From Streptomyces sp. NRRL S-244 (GTDB lineage Bacteria; Actinomycetota; Actinomycetes; Streptomycetales; Streptomycetaceae), in NCBI RefSeq assembly GCF_000717915.1, contig NZ_JOCX01000015.1, positions 62,001 through 126,000 of the forward strand: a DNA stretch of 64,000 bases. Reading direction: 5' to 3'. Below, in pieces: positions 38,075 through 46,171 of the stretch (position 1 is its first letter; every line of letters begins with the position of its first letter). The position numbers and the translations under genes were made by a program. Below the pieces are notes generated by a model, which did no database searches, was not told the DNA's origin, and saw only the letters and a list, made by a program, of their open reading frames with translations.

Positions 38075-40281
38075 GTGTTCCTCACGGGTTCGGGGACGGA
38101 GGAGGTACGGACGACCTCCTCTTCGCCGCCTTCGATGTGCATCTGCGGCAGCAGCCGGTCGAGCCAGGGCGGGAGCCACCAGTTGGCCTTGCCGAGCAGG
38201 ACCATCGTGGTGGGGACGAGGAGCCCGCGGACGACCGTGGCGTCGAGCGCGACCGCGGTGGCGAGGCCGATCCCGAACATCTTCACGACGGGGTCGTCCC
38301 ACAGGAGATAGCCGAGGAAGACGCACACCATGATCAGCGCGGCGGAGGTGATGATCCGTCCGGTCCTCGCCAGCCCGGTGATCACCGCGCCGCGGTTGTC
38401 GCCGCCGGCCAGCCATGCCTCGCGGACGGCGCTCAGGAGGAAGACCTCGTAGTCCATGGAGAGCCCGAACAGGACCGCGAACATGAGCAGCGGTACGTAC
38501 CCCGGGATCGGCACGGGTCCGCCGAGCCCGAGCGGTGCCGCTCCCCAGCCCCACTGGAACAGCGCGGTGAGCACGCCGTAGGCGGCGGCCACCGAGAGGA
38601 GGTTGAGCACGGCCGCCTTGGCGGCGACCAGCGGGGAGCGGAAGGCCAGCAGGAGGAGCAGCCCGGCGATGGCGAGGACGACCCCGATGACGGCGGGCAG
38701 GCGCTGCGCGAGCCGTTCGTTGAGGTCCAGCTGGGTCGCCGGGATGCCGCCGACGTGGGCTTGCCCGCCGGTGTCCTTCGTGACGGGCGGCAGGGTGCTG
38801 TCGCGCAGGCGGTGCACCAGGGCGGCGGTGCGCGGATCGCCGGGCGCGGTGGTGGGGGTGACCTGCCAGCGCACGGTCCGGCCGTCGGGGCTCAGTTGGG
38901 CGGGTCCGACCGCGGCGACGCCGCCGGTGTCCTTCAGCGCTCCGCCGACGGCCGTGACGGCCGGGTCCGCCGGTCCTGACGCCGGCTTCGGCAGCGTGCC
39001 GGTCACCTGGAGCGGTCCGTTGACGCCCGGGCCGAACGCGGACGCGAGCCGGTCGTAGGCCGTACGGCCGGCCGTGCCCGGGGACTTGTCGCCGCCGTCG
39101 AGCTGCCCGAAGGACAGCTGGGCCGCGGCGAGCGCCGGCAGGGCGAAGAAGGCGAGGCCGGCGAGCAGGTACCGCCACGGCCGGTCGGCGACGTGCCGGG
39201 CGATGCGCGCCCAGCCGCGGGCGGGCGGCGGGGAGGTCTGCGGCCGGTCCGCGGCGTCGGGGGCGGGAGCGGGAGCGGGGGCGAGGCGCCGTCCCAGGAG
39301 ACTGAGCAGCGCGGGGAGGAGGGTGAGGGTGGCCGCCATGGCGACCAGGACGGCGATGCCGGGGGCGAGCGCCAGCGCGCGGAGCAACGGCAGGCCTCCG
39401 AGGGCCAGGCTGGCGAGCGCCGCGATGACCGCGGTGCCGGCGAAGGCCACCGCCTTGCCCGATGCGCCGATCGTGAGGGCGGCGGCGTCCTCGATCTGCC
39501 GGCCGGTGGCGAGGAGTTCGCGGAAGCGGGTGAGGCAGAAGAGGCTGTAGTCGATGCCCACGCCGAGGCCGATCATCGCCGCGATGGTGGCGCCGGAGGA
39601 CGGCATGTCCGTCAAGTGGCCCGTCAGGCCGATGACTTCGAGCGAGATCCCGAGTCCCACGACGGCCGTGGCCAGCGGTACGGCGGCCGCGATCGGCTTG
39701 CGGAACCCGAGGTAGAGGACGGCGAAGGCCGCGGCGAGCCCGATGACCTCGCTGCGCCGGGTGGACTTCTTGTCGGCGGCTTCTGCGAGGTTGCCGCCGG
39801 GGGTGACCTCGATCCCGGCCGCTTCGGCCGGTTCGGCCGCGTCCATGAGGTCGTGGACGACCTCGGCGGTGATGTCCCGGCCCGCCAGGTCCAGTTCGAC
39901 GGCGAGGTAGGCGGTGTGTCCGTCGGGGGCGAGGGCCGCGCTTCCGGCCGGTTCGTACGGTGTGGTCACGGCGAGGACGTGGTCGCGGGCGGCGAGGGCG
40001 CGGGCCGTCTCCTGGACGGCGCCGCGTGCGCGGTCCGAGGTGAGGGGCGGGCCGTCGGGGGGCGTGTGCAGGACGAGGGGCTGGCGGCCGGAGGCGGAGT
40101 CGGCGAACGCACGGGCGGCGTCATGGGCGGCCTGGCTGTCGCTGCCGGGTATGGAGACCGTCTCGGTGGTGGCGCTGCCCAGCACGCCCACCGCCGCGGC
40201 GAGGCCCACCAGCAGCAGGAGCCAGGCGGCGACGACCCGCTTCGGCCGTCGGGCGCACCAGCGCCCCAGAGTGGCGAACAT
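38071..40281 (-). CDS. MMPL family RND transporter
   Basis: 736 residues from the ATG at 40281 (MFATLGRWCARRPKRVVAAW), preceded by GAGGGGG; an ATG 14 codons upstream would begin inside the candidate operator and is less likely. Twelve membrane segments are arranged as two halves, each with a large outer loop. The proton-relay Asp-Tyr pairs are present: GLGVGIDYSLFCLTRFRE and FGLSMDYEVFLLSAVRE. MMPL proteins export lipids or lipophilic small molecules. It is coupled to the DUF2993 gene and divergent from a TetR gene. Confidence 0.93.
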   Translation of the reverse strand: MFATLGRWCARRPKRVVAAWLLLLVGLAAAVGVLGSATTETVSIPGSDSQAAHDAARAFADSASGRQPLVLHTPPDGPPLTSDRARGAVQETARALAARDHVLAVTTPYEPAGSAALAPDGHTAYLAVELDLAGRDITAEVVHDLMDAAEPAEAAGIEVTPGGNLAEAADKKSTRRSEVIGLAAAFAVLYLGFRKPIAAAVPLATAVVGLGISLEVIGLTGHLTDMPSSGATIAAMIGLGVGIDYSLFCLTRFRELLATGRQIEDAAALTIGASGKAVAFAGTAVIAALASLALGGLPLLRALALAPGIAVLVAMAATLTLLPALLSLLGRRLAPAPAPAPDAADRPQTSPPPARGWARIARHVADRPWRYLLAGLAFFALPALAAAQLSFGQLDGGDKSPGTAGRTAYDRLASAFGPGVNGPLQVTGTLPKPASGPADPAVTAVGGALKDTGGVAAVGPAQLSPDGRTVRWQVTPTTAPGDPRTAALVHRLRDSTLPPVTKDTGGQAHVGGIPATQLDLNERLAQRLPAVIGVVLAIAGLLLLLAFRSPLVAAKAAVLNLLSVAAAYGVLTALFQWGWGAAPLGLGGPVPIPGYVPLLMFAVLFGLSMDYEVFLLSAVREAWLAGGDNRGAVITGLARTGRIITSAALIMVCVFLGYLLWDDPVVKMFGIGLATAVALDATVVRGLLVPTTMVLLGKANWWLPPWLDRLLPQMHIEGGEEEVVRTSSVPEPVRNT

Positions 40282-40324
40282 GCGTACGGGATCCCCCTCG
40301 TCAGGCGCGGCTTGTCCGGTCATG

Positions 40325-40343
40325 ATTGCACTCGTGGTGCAAT
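40325..40343. promoter_or_regulatory. Inverted repeat, candidate TetR operator of the MMPL operon
   Basis: ATTGCAC-TCGTG-GTGCAAT is a 19-bp perfect-arm inverted repeat 43 bp upstream of the MMPL start and 60 bp upstream of the divergent TetR gene. Its AT-rich flank (AATTAAATCA) is the likely promoter area. Confidence 0.65.
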
Positions 40344-40402
40344 TAAATCAACGCGCGCCCCATTTGCGACAATGGCGACGAGTGAGACCGGGAGGGGTCA
40401 AC

Positions 40403-41041
40403 GTGCAGCAGTCGGCCGGGCAGTCAGAGGAACGGCTCACGGACGGCCGCGCCGAGCGCAGCCGCCAGTCCCGCGTGAAGATCGCGGACGCGGTGCTGTC
40501 CCTGCTCGACGAGGGCGAGTCGCACTTCCCCGCGGACCGCGTCGCCGAGCGCGCGGGAGTCTCCCGCCGCCTGGTCTTCCACCACTACGCCGACATGTCC
40601 CAGCTGGTGGAGACGGCGATCGCGCGGCGCCTGGAGCAGCTCATGGAGCAGACCAGGCCCCTGCCGACCGACGGCCCGAGAGCCGCACGGGTCGCGGCGC
40701 TCACGGAACAGCGCTCACGGATCCTGGAGTGGATCACTCCGGCCCAGCTCGCGCTGATGCGGCTGGAGCAGAACGGGGACCGGATCAGGGAGGTCACCCG
40801 GCAGGTCCTGGACTTCGCCCGGGGCCGGCTGGCCGACATCTTCGCCGAGGAGCTCGACCGGCTGCCCGCAGAGCGCAGGACCGAGGTGCTCCACGGGCTG
40901 GACGCGGTGACCACGTGGGGCGCCTGGTACCACTGGCGCAGCAGTGGCCTGAGCGTCGAGGCGGCCTCCCGGACGATGGAGACGTCCGTACACGCCCTAC
41001 TGGCCAGTACGGATCCGGCCGGGCCGGCCCGGCGGCCGTAA
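40403..41041 (+). CDS. TetR family transcriptional regulator
   Basis: 212 residues from the GTG at 40403, with GGGAGGGG seven bases upstream. The HTH is VKIADAVLSLLDEGESHFPADRVAERAGVSRRLVFHHYADMSQLVETAIARR. The C-terminal WGAWYHWRSSGLSVEAASRTMETSVHALL is shared by actinobacterial regulators beside MMPL transporters. It probably represses the divergent MMPL-DUF2993 operon through the ATTGCAC inverted repeat. It ends 5 bp from a convergent membrane protein gene. Confidence 0.92.
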   Translation: MQQSAGQSEERLTDGRAERSRQSRVKIADAVLSLLDEGESHFPADRVAERAGVSRRLVFHHYADMSQLVETAIARRLEQLMEQTRPLPTDGPRAARVAALTEQRSRILEWITPAQLALMRLEQNGDRIREVTRQVLDFARGRLADIFAEELDRLPAERRTEVLHGLDAVTTWGAWYHWRSSGLSVEAASRTMETSVHALLASTDPAGPARRP

Positions 41042-41046
41042 GGCAC

Positions 41047-41484
41047 CTACTGCGCGTCGGCCCCGGTCAGGACCCGGGGATCCGAGGGCGCGGGCCGCCG
41101 CAGGCCCCTCATACCCCTTCCTTCCCGCGCGAGCCGCCGGTGCAGGGCGGGGCCGCCCGCCGCGATGGCCACGAACAGGACGGCCGCGGTGATCAGGCTC
41201 GGCTCGGAGACCCACAGGCCGAGCAGCTGGTCCAGCAGCAGGGCCGCCGCGACCAGCAGCACCTTGCCGAGCAGCAGTCCGGAGTGCAGGCGGCGGCGGA
41301 CCGGCCGGCCGAGGCGCGCCCGGCGGCGGTGCGCCAGCGTCATCGCGGCTCCGGCGCACGCGACGAGCGCGAGGAGGCGCAGCGCGTGTTCCCAGGCGGG
41401 GGTGCCCGATCCCCACGCCCAGACCACACCCATGACGGCCCCCGCGACTACGTAGACGACGACGTGGATCCGGCGCTCCGGCAT
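41047..41484 (-). CDS. Four-helix membrane protein of unknown function
   Basis: 145 residues from the ATG at 41484, which has a clear AGGAGG seven bases upstream; an earlier ATG adds 12 residues without a ribosome binding site. Four hydrophobic segments (about residues 5-22, 33-50, 70-88, 96-114) are joined by basic loops (HRRRARLGRPVRRRL). No family motif was recognised. It lies between the MMPL/TetR region and nadE; no function can be offered. Confidence 0.75.
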   Translation of the reverse strand: MPERRIHVVVYVVAGAVMGVVWAWGSGTPAWEHALRLLALVACAGAAMTLAHRRRARLGRPVRRRLHSGLLLGKVLLVAAALLLDQLLGLWVSEPSLITAAVLFVAIAAGGPALHRRLAREGRGMRGLRRPAPSDPRVLTGADAQ

Positions 41485-41653
41485 GACTGCCTCCTGACCC
41501 TCCAGGGTCATACGACACAAACAACTTGCACTTCGAGTGTCATAACTTCGGGCGCATCCGTCAAGCCCGGCCGCTTTCGAGGCTCCGGAGGGGTTCGACT
41601 AGGGTCGGCAGGGCAGCGCACCCATGAATCACCATCGACCACGAGGAGCAGCC

Positions 41654-42484
41654 GTGAGCCGGCCGGCGTCCACCGTTCTGCAGCAGGAGATCGCCCGGGA
41701 ACTCCAGGTGTCGGAGACCTTCGACGCCCACCGGGAGATCGAGCGCCGGGTGGCCTTCCTGGCCGAGCGGCTCACCTCCACCGGCCTGCGCTCGCTGGTC
41801 CTCGGCATCAGCGGCGGGGTGGACTCCACCACGGCCGGACGGCTGTGCCAGCTCGCCGTGGAGCGGGCCCGCGAGGCCGGCCACGAGGCGACGTTCTACG
41901 CGATGCGGCTGCCGTACGGGGTCCAGGCCGACGAGAAGGACGCCCAGCTGGCCCTCGGCTTCATCAAGGCGGACCGGGTGCTGACGGTGGACGTGAAGCC
42001 CGCCAGCGACGCCGCGCTGGAGGCCGCCCTCGCCGGCGGCACCGCCTTCCGGGACGCCCACCACCAGGACTTCGTGCAGGGCAACATCAAGGCCCGCCAG
42101 CGCATGATCGCCCAGTACGCGGTGGCCGGCGCCCACGACGGCCTGGTCGTCGGCACCGACCACGCGGCCGAGGCGGTCTCCGGCTTCTTCACGAAGTTCG
42201 GCGACGGCGCGGCCGATCTGGTCCCGCTGACCGGCCTCACCAAGCGCCGGGTGCGTGCCGTGGCCGACGTCCTGGGCGCCCCCGCGGAGCTGGTCTGGAA
42301 GACCCCCACGGCGGACCTGGAGACCCTGGACCCCGGCAAGGCCGACGAGGACGCGCTGGGCGTCACGTACGACGACATCGACGACTTCCTGGAGGGCAAG
42401 CCGGTCGACGAGCGCGCCTTCGACACGATCGTCCGCCGCTACCGCCTGACCGAGCACAAGCGCCAACTCCCGATCGCGCCGTAA
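41654..42484 (+). CDS. nadE: NAD+ synthetase, ammonia-dependent
   Basis: 276 residues from the GTG at 41654, with GAGGAG seven bases upstream. The PP-loop is LGISGGVDSTTAGR (about residues 47-60). GNIKARQRMIAQYAVA, VVGTDHAAEAVSGFFTKFGDGAADLVPLTGLTKRRVR and KTPTADLE match the E. coli NadE type. It amidates nicotinic acid adenine dinucleotide to NAD with ammonia and ATP, and no glutaminase domain is present. It is the only clear cofactor-biosynthesis gene in the window and stands alone. Confidence 0.96.
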   Translation: MSRPASTVLQQEIARELQVSETFDAHREIERRVAFLAERLTSTGLRSLVLGISGGVDSTTAGRLCQLAVERAREAGHEATFYAMRLPYGVQADEKDAQLALGFIKADRVLTVDVKPASDAALEAALAGGTAFRDAHHQDFVQGNIKARQRMIAQYAVAGAHDGLVVGTDHAAEAVSGFFTKFGDGAADLVPLTGLTKRRVRAVADVLGAPAELVWKTPTADLETLDPGKADEDALGVTYDDIDDFLEGKPVDERAFDTIVRRYRLTEHKRQLPIAP

Positions 42485-42597
42485 CGGCCGCCCCCGGGGC
42501 GCGGGGAATCGCGGCGGGTCGGGGGCGCTCCTACGATGAGGGGGAGCGCCTCGGGGGCTTCGGGGTATGTCGTCGAGCCTGGCAGGGGTGACCGGTC

Positions 42598-43782
42598 ATG
42601 GGCGGGTGCCGTCCGTTGCGTGGGCGCCGGGTCCGGCGGGCGGGCGTGCCCGCCGCGGTGGCGCTGCTGCTGGCCGCGCTGTGCGCGGGTACCGGCCCCG
42701 CCGCCGTACGCGAGGACTTCGATCCCGCCACCGTGCAGAAGCTGGACGCGGCGATCACGAAGATCATGAAGCAGACCGGCATGCCGGGCCTCAACGTCGG
42801 CCTGTGGATGCCTGGCCGCGGCGTGTACGAGAAGTCCTTCGGCATCGCGGACCAGCAGACCGGCACGCCCATGAAGTCCGACCTCTACTCGCGGATCGGC
42901 AGCGTCACCAAGACCTTCACCGTCACCGGCGTCCTCCAACTGGTCGACCAGGGCAAGGCCGGCCTCGACGACCCCGTCTCGCGGTACGTCTCCGGCGTCC
43001 CCGGCGGGAACTCGGTCACGCTGCGCCAGCTGGCAGAGATGCGCAGCGGCCTCTTCGACTACACGACGGACGAGAAGTGGCTGGCCGGCGTGCGCGCCGA
43101 CCCGCACCGCACCTACACCCCGCGCCAACTCGTGGACGTGGCCTTCCGCCATCCCCCGAACTTCGAGCCCGGCGCCAAGTGGCAGTACAGCAACACGAAC
43201 ACCGTCCTGCTCGGGATGCTGATCGAGGAGGTCAGCGGGCAGAGCCTCGCCGACTACCTCCGGGAGCACGTGTTCGCGCCGCTGGAGCTGAACGACACCT
43301 CCCTGCCCGGCGACAGCGCCATGCCCGACCCGCACGCCCACGGGTACACCGACTTCACGCCGAAGGGCACCGTCGCCGACGCCACGAACTGGAACCCCTC
43401 CTGGGCCTGGGCCGCAGGCGGGGTCATCTCCGACCTCGACGACCTGCACACCTGGGCCCCCGCGCTGGCGGACGGCCGGTTGCTGACCCGCGAGACGCAG
43501 GCCGAGCGGCTCCGGACGCTCCCGATCGAGGGCGTCCCCGGCGCCTCGTACGGCCTGGGCATCCTCGACTTCAACGGCTGGCTCGGCCACAACGGGGAAC
43601 TGCCCGGCTACGAGACCATCGCCGCCCGGCTCCCCGCCGAGAAGGCCACCCTGGTGGTGCTCGTCAACAGCGACATCGACTACCGGGGCAAGAACCTGTC
43701 CGGCATGATCGGGAACGCGGTCACCTCCATCGTGACCCCCGGCCACCTCTGGCCCGCGCCGGTGGCCACCGAGGCGAAGTAG
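42598..43782 (+). CDS. Secreted serine hydrolase (class C beta-lactamase/DD-peptidase family)
   Basis: 394 residues from the ATG at 42598, with a signal peptide (about residues 14-36). The penicillin-binding motifs are intact: SVTK with nucleophile Ser102, YSN at 197-199 and HNG at 331-333 in place of KTG. This set is typical of DD-carboxypeptidases such as the Streptomyces R61 enzyme and related esterases. It may trim peptidoglycan peptides or hydrolyse an ester; a true beta-lactamase role is less likely. No regulator is adjacent. It lies 113 bp after nadE. Confidence 0.9.
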   Translation: MGGCRPLRGRRVRRAGVPAAVALLLAALCAGTGPAAVREDFDPATVQKLDAAITKIMKQTGMPGLNVGLWMPGRGVYEKSFGIADQQTGTPMKSDLYSRIGSVTKTFTVTGVLQLVDQGKAGLDDPVSRYVSGVPGGNSVTLRQLAEMRSGLFDYTTDEKWLAGVRADPHRTYTPRQLVDVAFRHPPNFEPGAKWQYSNTNTVLLGMLIEEVSGQSLADYLREHVFAPLELNDTSLPGDSAMPDPHAHGYTDFTPKGTVADATNWNPSWAWAAGGVISDLDDLHTWAPALADGRLLTRETQAERLRTLPIEGVPGASYGLGILDFNGWLGHNGELPGYETIAARLPAEKATLVVLVNSDIDYRGKNLSGMIGNAVTSIVTPGHLWPAPVATEAK

Positions 43783-43871
43783 CCCCCGGACGCGGCCCGC
43801 AGGCGCCGGCACGGGGGCTCGCGCGAGGGGCGGCGGGGGGCCATGTGACCATGGCCTCCTTTGGCACATCC

Positions 43872-43900
43872 GCATTTCGGCATTTCAATTTCCGCATTTC
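43872..43900. repeat. Three GCATTTC copies upstream of a lipoprotein gene
   Basis: GCATTTC occurs at 43872, 43880 and 43894, within 40 bp of the lipoprotein gene start, in an unusually AT-rich pocket. It may be a promoter or regulator-binding region. Confidence 0.4.
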
Positions 43901-43911
43901 ATGGGGGGACC

Positions 43912-44631
43912 ATGCGCACCCGTACCACCACCGTCTCCGCCGGCCTCGCCGCCGCGCTCGCGGCGGTGCTCCTGCTGGCCGGCTGCACCGCGTCCGGCGG
44001 CACCCCGAAGGGCAAGGGCGGCGGCAGCAGCGCCGCGGCGCCCGCTCCCGTCACCCCGGGCGGCGGCTCCGCGTTCGAGGGACCCCGCCCCCAGGACCAG
44101 AACCTCCTCGCCTGGACGGGCGACCCCAACGACGCGGGGCACGTGACCGCCCAGTCCGCCGCCGGGGTCGCCGGGCGGGTCACCCTCGTACGGATCGTGC
44201 TGCGCGAGCAGATCACCTGGTCCAACATCTGGCTCGGGCTCGCCGGCATCGACCCGGGCGCCCAGCTCTCCCAGAACTACCTCGGCGTCTACGACGCGAA
44301 CGGCACCCTGCGCGCGTCCACCGCGGACATCTCCCCGCTGCTGATGACCGACGCGATCGCCAAGCCGTTCCCCCTCGCCAAGCCCTTCACCGCCGCCCCC
44401 GGCACCTACTTCATCGCCCTCCTCCTCAACGGCACCTGGGCCACCAACGCCCTCACCCTCAAGTCCACGGGCGCCGGGATCTCGGTGAACGCGGGCCTGA
44501 CCCCGCCGAACCTCCGCTACAGCACCCTCCTGACGGGCCAGACCTCCCTGCCGGCCACCGTGAACCTGGGCGAGCAGTCCACCAGCACCATCAACACCGG
44601 CTGGGCCAGCCAGTGGTACGCCATCTCCTGA
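43912..44631 (+). CDS. Putative lipoprotein of unknown function
   Basis: 239 residues from the ATG at 43912 after GGGGGGACC. The lipobox is LLAGC (Cys near residue 24), then a Gly/Ser-rich linker. The mature part has WSNIWLGLAGIDPGAQLSQNYLGVYDANGTL, FTAAPGTYFIALLLNGTWA and a beta-rich pattern, resembling a jelly-roll or tail-fibre-type sandwich, but no family could be named. It ends QWYAIS. It is single, between the serine hydrolase and another secreted unknown. The position of the lipid anchor is inferred from the lipobox. Confidence 0.75.
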   Translation: MRTRTTTVSAGLAAALAAVLLLAGCTASGGTPKGKGGGSSAAAPAPVTPGGGSAFEGPRPQDQNLLAWTGDPNDAGHVTAQSAAGVAGRVTLVRIVLREQITWSNIWLGLAGIDPGAQLSQNYLGVYDANGTLRASTADISPLLMTDAIAKPFPLAKPFTAAPGTYFIALLLNGTWATNALTLKSTGAGISVNAGLTPPNLRYSTLLTGQTSLPATVNLGEQSTSTINTGWASQWYAIS

Positions 44632-44762
44632 GCCGGGGCGCCCGGCCGGGCCGCCGCGGCCGAGGCCCAGCGGGTGCGGGGTTCGGCCGGATGAGCGAAG
44701 CTGGGGAAGGTCGTAGCCACGAGGCGGCGCCGGAGCCGGCCCGCCGATGCGAGGAGGGCCGC

Positions 44763-45260
44763 GTGGACGCATCACGAGTCGGTGGGCCCGCACCCGCGAC
44801 CCGAGCCCGGGTACGGGTGCGGGTACGGGTGCGGACGGCCACCCTGCTGTGCGCGGCCGCGGCCCTCGCGGCAAGCGCCGTACCCGCTTCGGCACAGGCG
44901 CCCCGGGCCGTCATGGATCCGAGTCCGGTCGTGGTCGTCGACTGCTTCTCCCAGGCCCAGGTGCGCCCGCACGAGTACCTGCTGGCCTGCGGCGACGGGA
45001 ACAACCGCCTCGTCGGGCTGCGCTGGGACAGGTGGGGGCAGCGGACCGCGACGGCCACCGGCACCGACATGGTGAACGACTGCACCCCGTACTGCGCGGC
45101 GGGCCGCTTCCGGGCTTACCCGGTCAAGGTGACCCTGAGCCACCCGCGGCCCTGGCCCGACCACCCCGACGTGCAGCGCTACACCACCATCCGGCTCCTC
45201 TACACCGACACCGCTCCGCCCCCGGTCGCCAAGGACGTGACGTACAAGCTCGTCTACTGA
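44763..45260 (+). CDS. Small secreted protein of unknown function
   Basis: 165 residues from the GTG at 44763, with GAGGAGGG five bases upstream. The pre-signal stretch is an RVRVRVRT run coded by a duplicated 12-bp unit (44809-44832), followed by a signal peptide ending near ASAQAP. The mature protein has four Cys (VDCFSQ, LACGDGN, NDCTPYCAAG), probably two disulfides, and a Trp-rich LRWDRWGQ block. Similar small secreted proteins occur in Streptomyces without known function. It ends seven bases inside the convergent small gene. Confidence 0.75.
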   Translation: MDASRVGGPAPATRARVRVRVRVRTATLLCAAAALAASAVPASAQAPRAVMDPSPVVVVDCFSQAQVRPHEYLLACGDGNNRLVGLRWDRWGQRTATATGTDMVNDCTPYCAAGRFRAYPVKVTLSHPRPWPDHPDVQRYTTIRLLYTDTAPPPVAKDVTYKLVY

Positions 45261-45547
45261 CCGGTGCGATCGGCCTGTCCGCCGAGGCGGGCGCTGATCA
45301 GGTAGTCGGCCTCCTCCGACAGCCGGGCCCGCCGCTCGTCCTCCCGGGCGCGTTCGAGCTCTCCCCGCAGCGCCAGCTCGGTGCGCAGTACGGTCGCCCG
45401 CGGCACCGGGATCCGCTGTCCGGGTTTCTCCGTGAACGGCTGGAGCTCCGCCGCCGAGACCTGGGCGTCCTGCGACGAGCCGCGGCGGAGCGAGAGGAAC
45501 ACCCGGGCCAGCCAGTCGGCCGGGATCTGGACCATCAGATCAGTCAT
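45254..45547 (-). CDS. Small conserved-looking protein of unknown function
   Basis: 97 residues from the ATG at 45547 (MTDLMVQIPADWLARVFLSLRRGSS). A long charged helix (LRTELALRGELERAREDERRARLSEEADYL, about residues 52-82) suggests a coiled coil. It lies 52 bp downstream of the MarR gene on the same strand and overlaps the end of the convergent secreted-protein gene by seven bases. The ribosome binding site is weak. No function can be assigned. Confidence 0.6.
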   Translation of the reverse strand: MTDLMVQIPADWLARVFLSLRRGSSQDAQVSAAELQPFTEKPGQRIPVPRATVLRTELALRGELERAREDERRARLSEEADYLISARLGGQADRTGQ

Positions 45548-45599
45548 ATCCGGGAAACGACGGGCCGCCCCCGCCGTGACTGCCGCTCCCCCGGCCGGC

Positions 45600-46046
45600 T
45601 CAGTGGCCCTCCCCCGTCGCCTGGCAGGCGGTGGAGATCGACGACATCCACGCGAGGACCGCATCGCGCTGGTCCGGGGCCAGTCCCGCCTCCAGCTCCG
45701 CCTCCCGCCGCTGTACGGCCGGGAGCGCGTCCGCGTAGCGGGCGGCTCCGAGGTCGGTGAGGTGGAGCTGGTGCGTCCTGCGGTCGGTGGGGTGCGGGGA
45801 GCGGGTGATCAGGCCCTCGCGTTCGAGCGTCGCGAGCATCTCGTTGGCGGCCTGGCGGGTGCTGCCGACGGAGCGGGCCAGCTGGGCGACCGACTTGCCC
45901 GGGGACTCCTTGACCATCATCAGGGTCGCGAACTGCGGCACGGTGAGCCCGAACTCCTCCAACTCGGCGCCGATCGCCGCCCGCATGCTGAGCCAGGTGT
46001 GGCGGACCAGGAAACTCAGCACTCGGTCGTGGCTCTTCTCGCCCAC
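45600..46046 (-). CDS. MarR family transcriptional regulator
   Basis: 148 residues. The winged helix is visible as LTVPQFATLMMVKESPGKSVAQLARSVGSTRQAANEMLATLEREGLITRSPHPTDRRTHQLHLT, with the wing Arg pair in DRR. It is divergent from an MFS multidrug-type exporter, 125 bp away. MarR-exporter pairs usually respond to the exported compound, so this protein probably represses the exporter. The gap contains two TTGAC-type direct repeats (near 46071 and 46083) that may be the binding site or promoter. Confidence 0.92.
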   Translation of the reverse strand: MGEKSHDRVLSFLVRHTWLSMRAAIGAELEEFGLTVPQFATLMMVKESPGKSVAQLARSVGSTRQAANEMLATLEREGLITRSPHPTDRRTHQLHLTDLGAARYADALPAVQRREAELEAGLAPDQRDAVLAWMSSISTACQATGEGH

Positions 46047-46171
46047 GAGGCGACCTCCGAACTCTTATTGATTGACAGGAACTTGACGAGTTTGCCAGGA
46101 TGACGCCGCGCTGGATCGTCAGGTCCCTGTCGATTCTAGCGCCAACTCCTCCTGATCGAAGGTAGTCACGT

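Noticed and set aside
42567..45260. 897-codon plus-strand frame covering several genes
   Set aside because: It is out of frame with the beta-lactamase-like and lipoprotein genes; only its last 166 codons (from the GTG at 44763) are a real gene.
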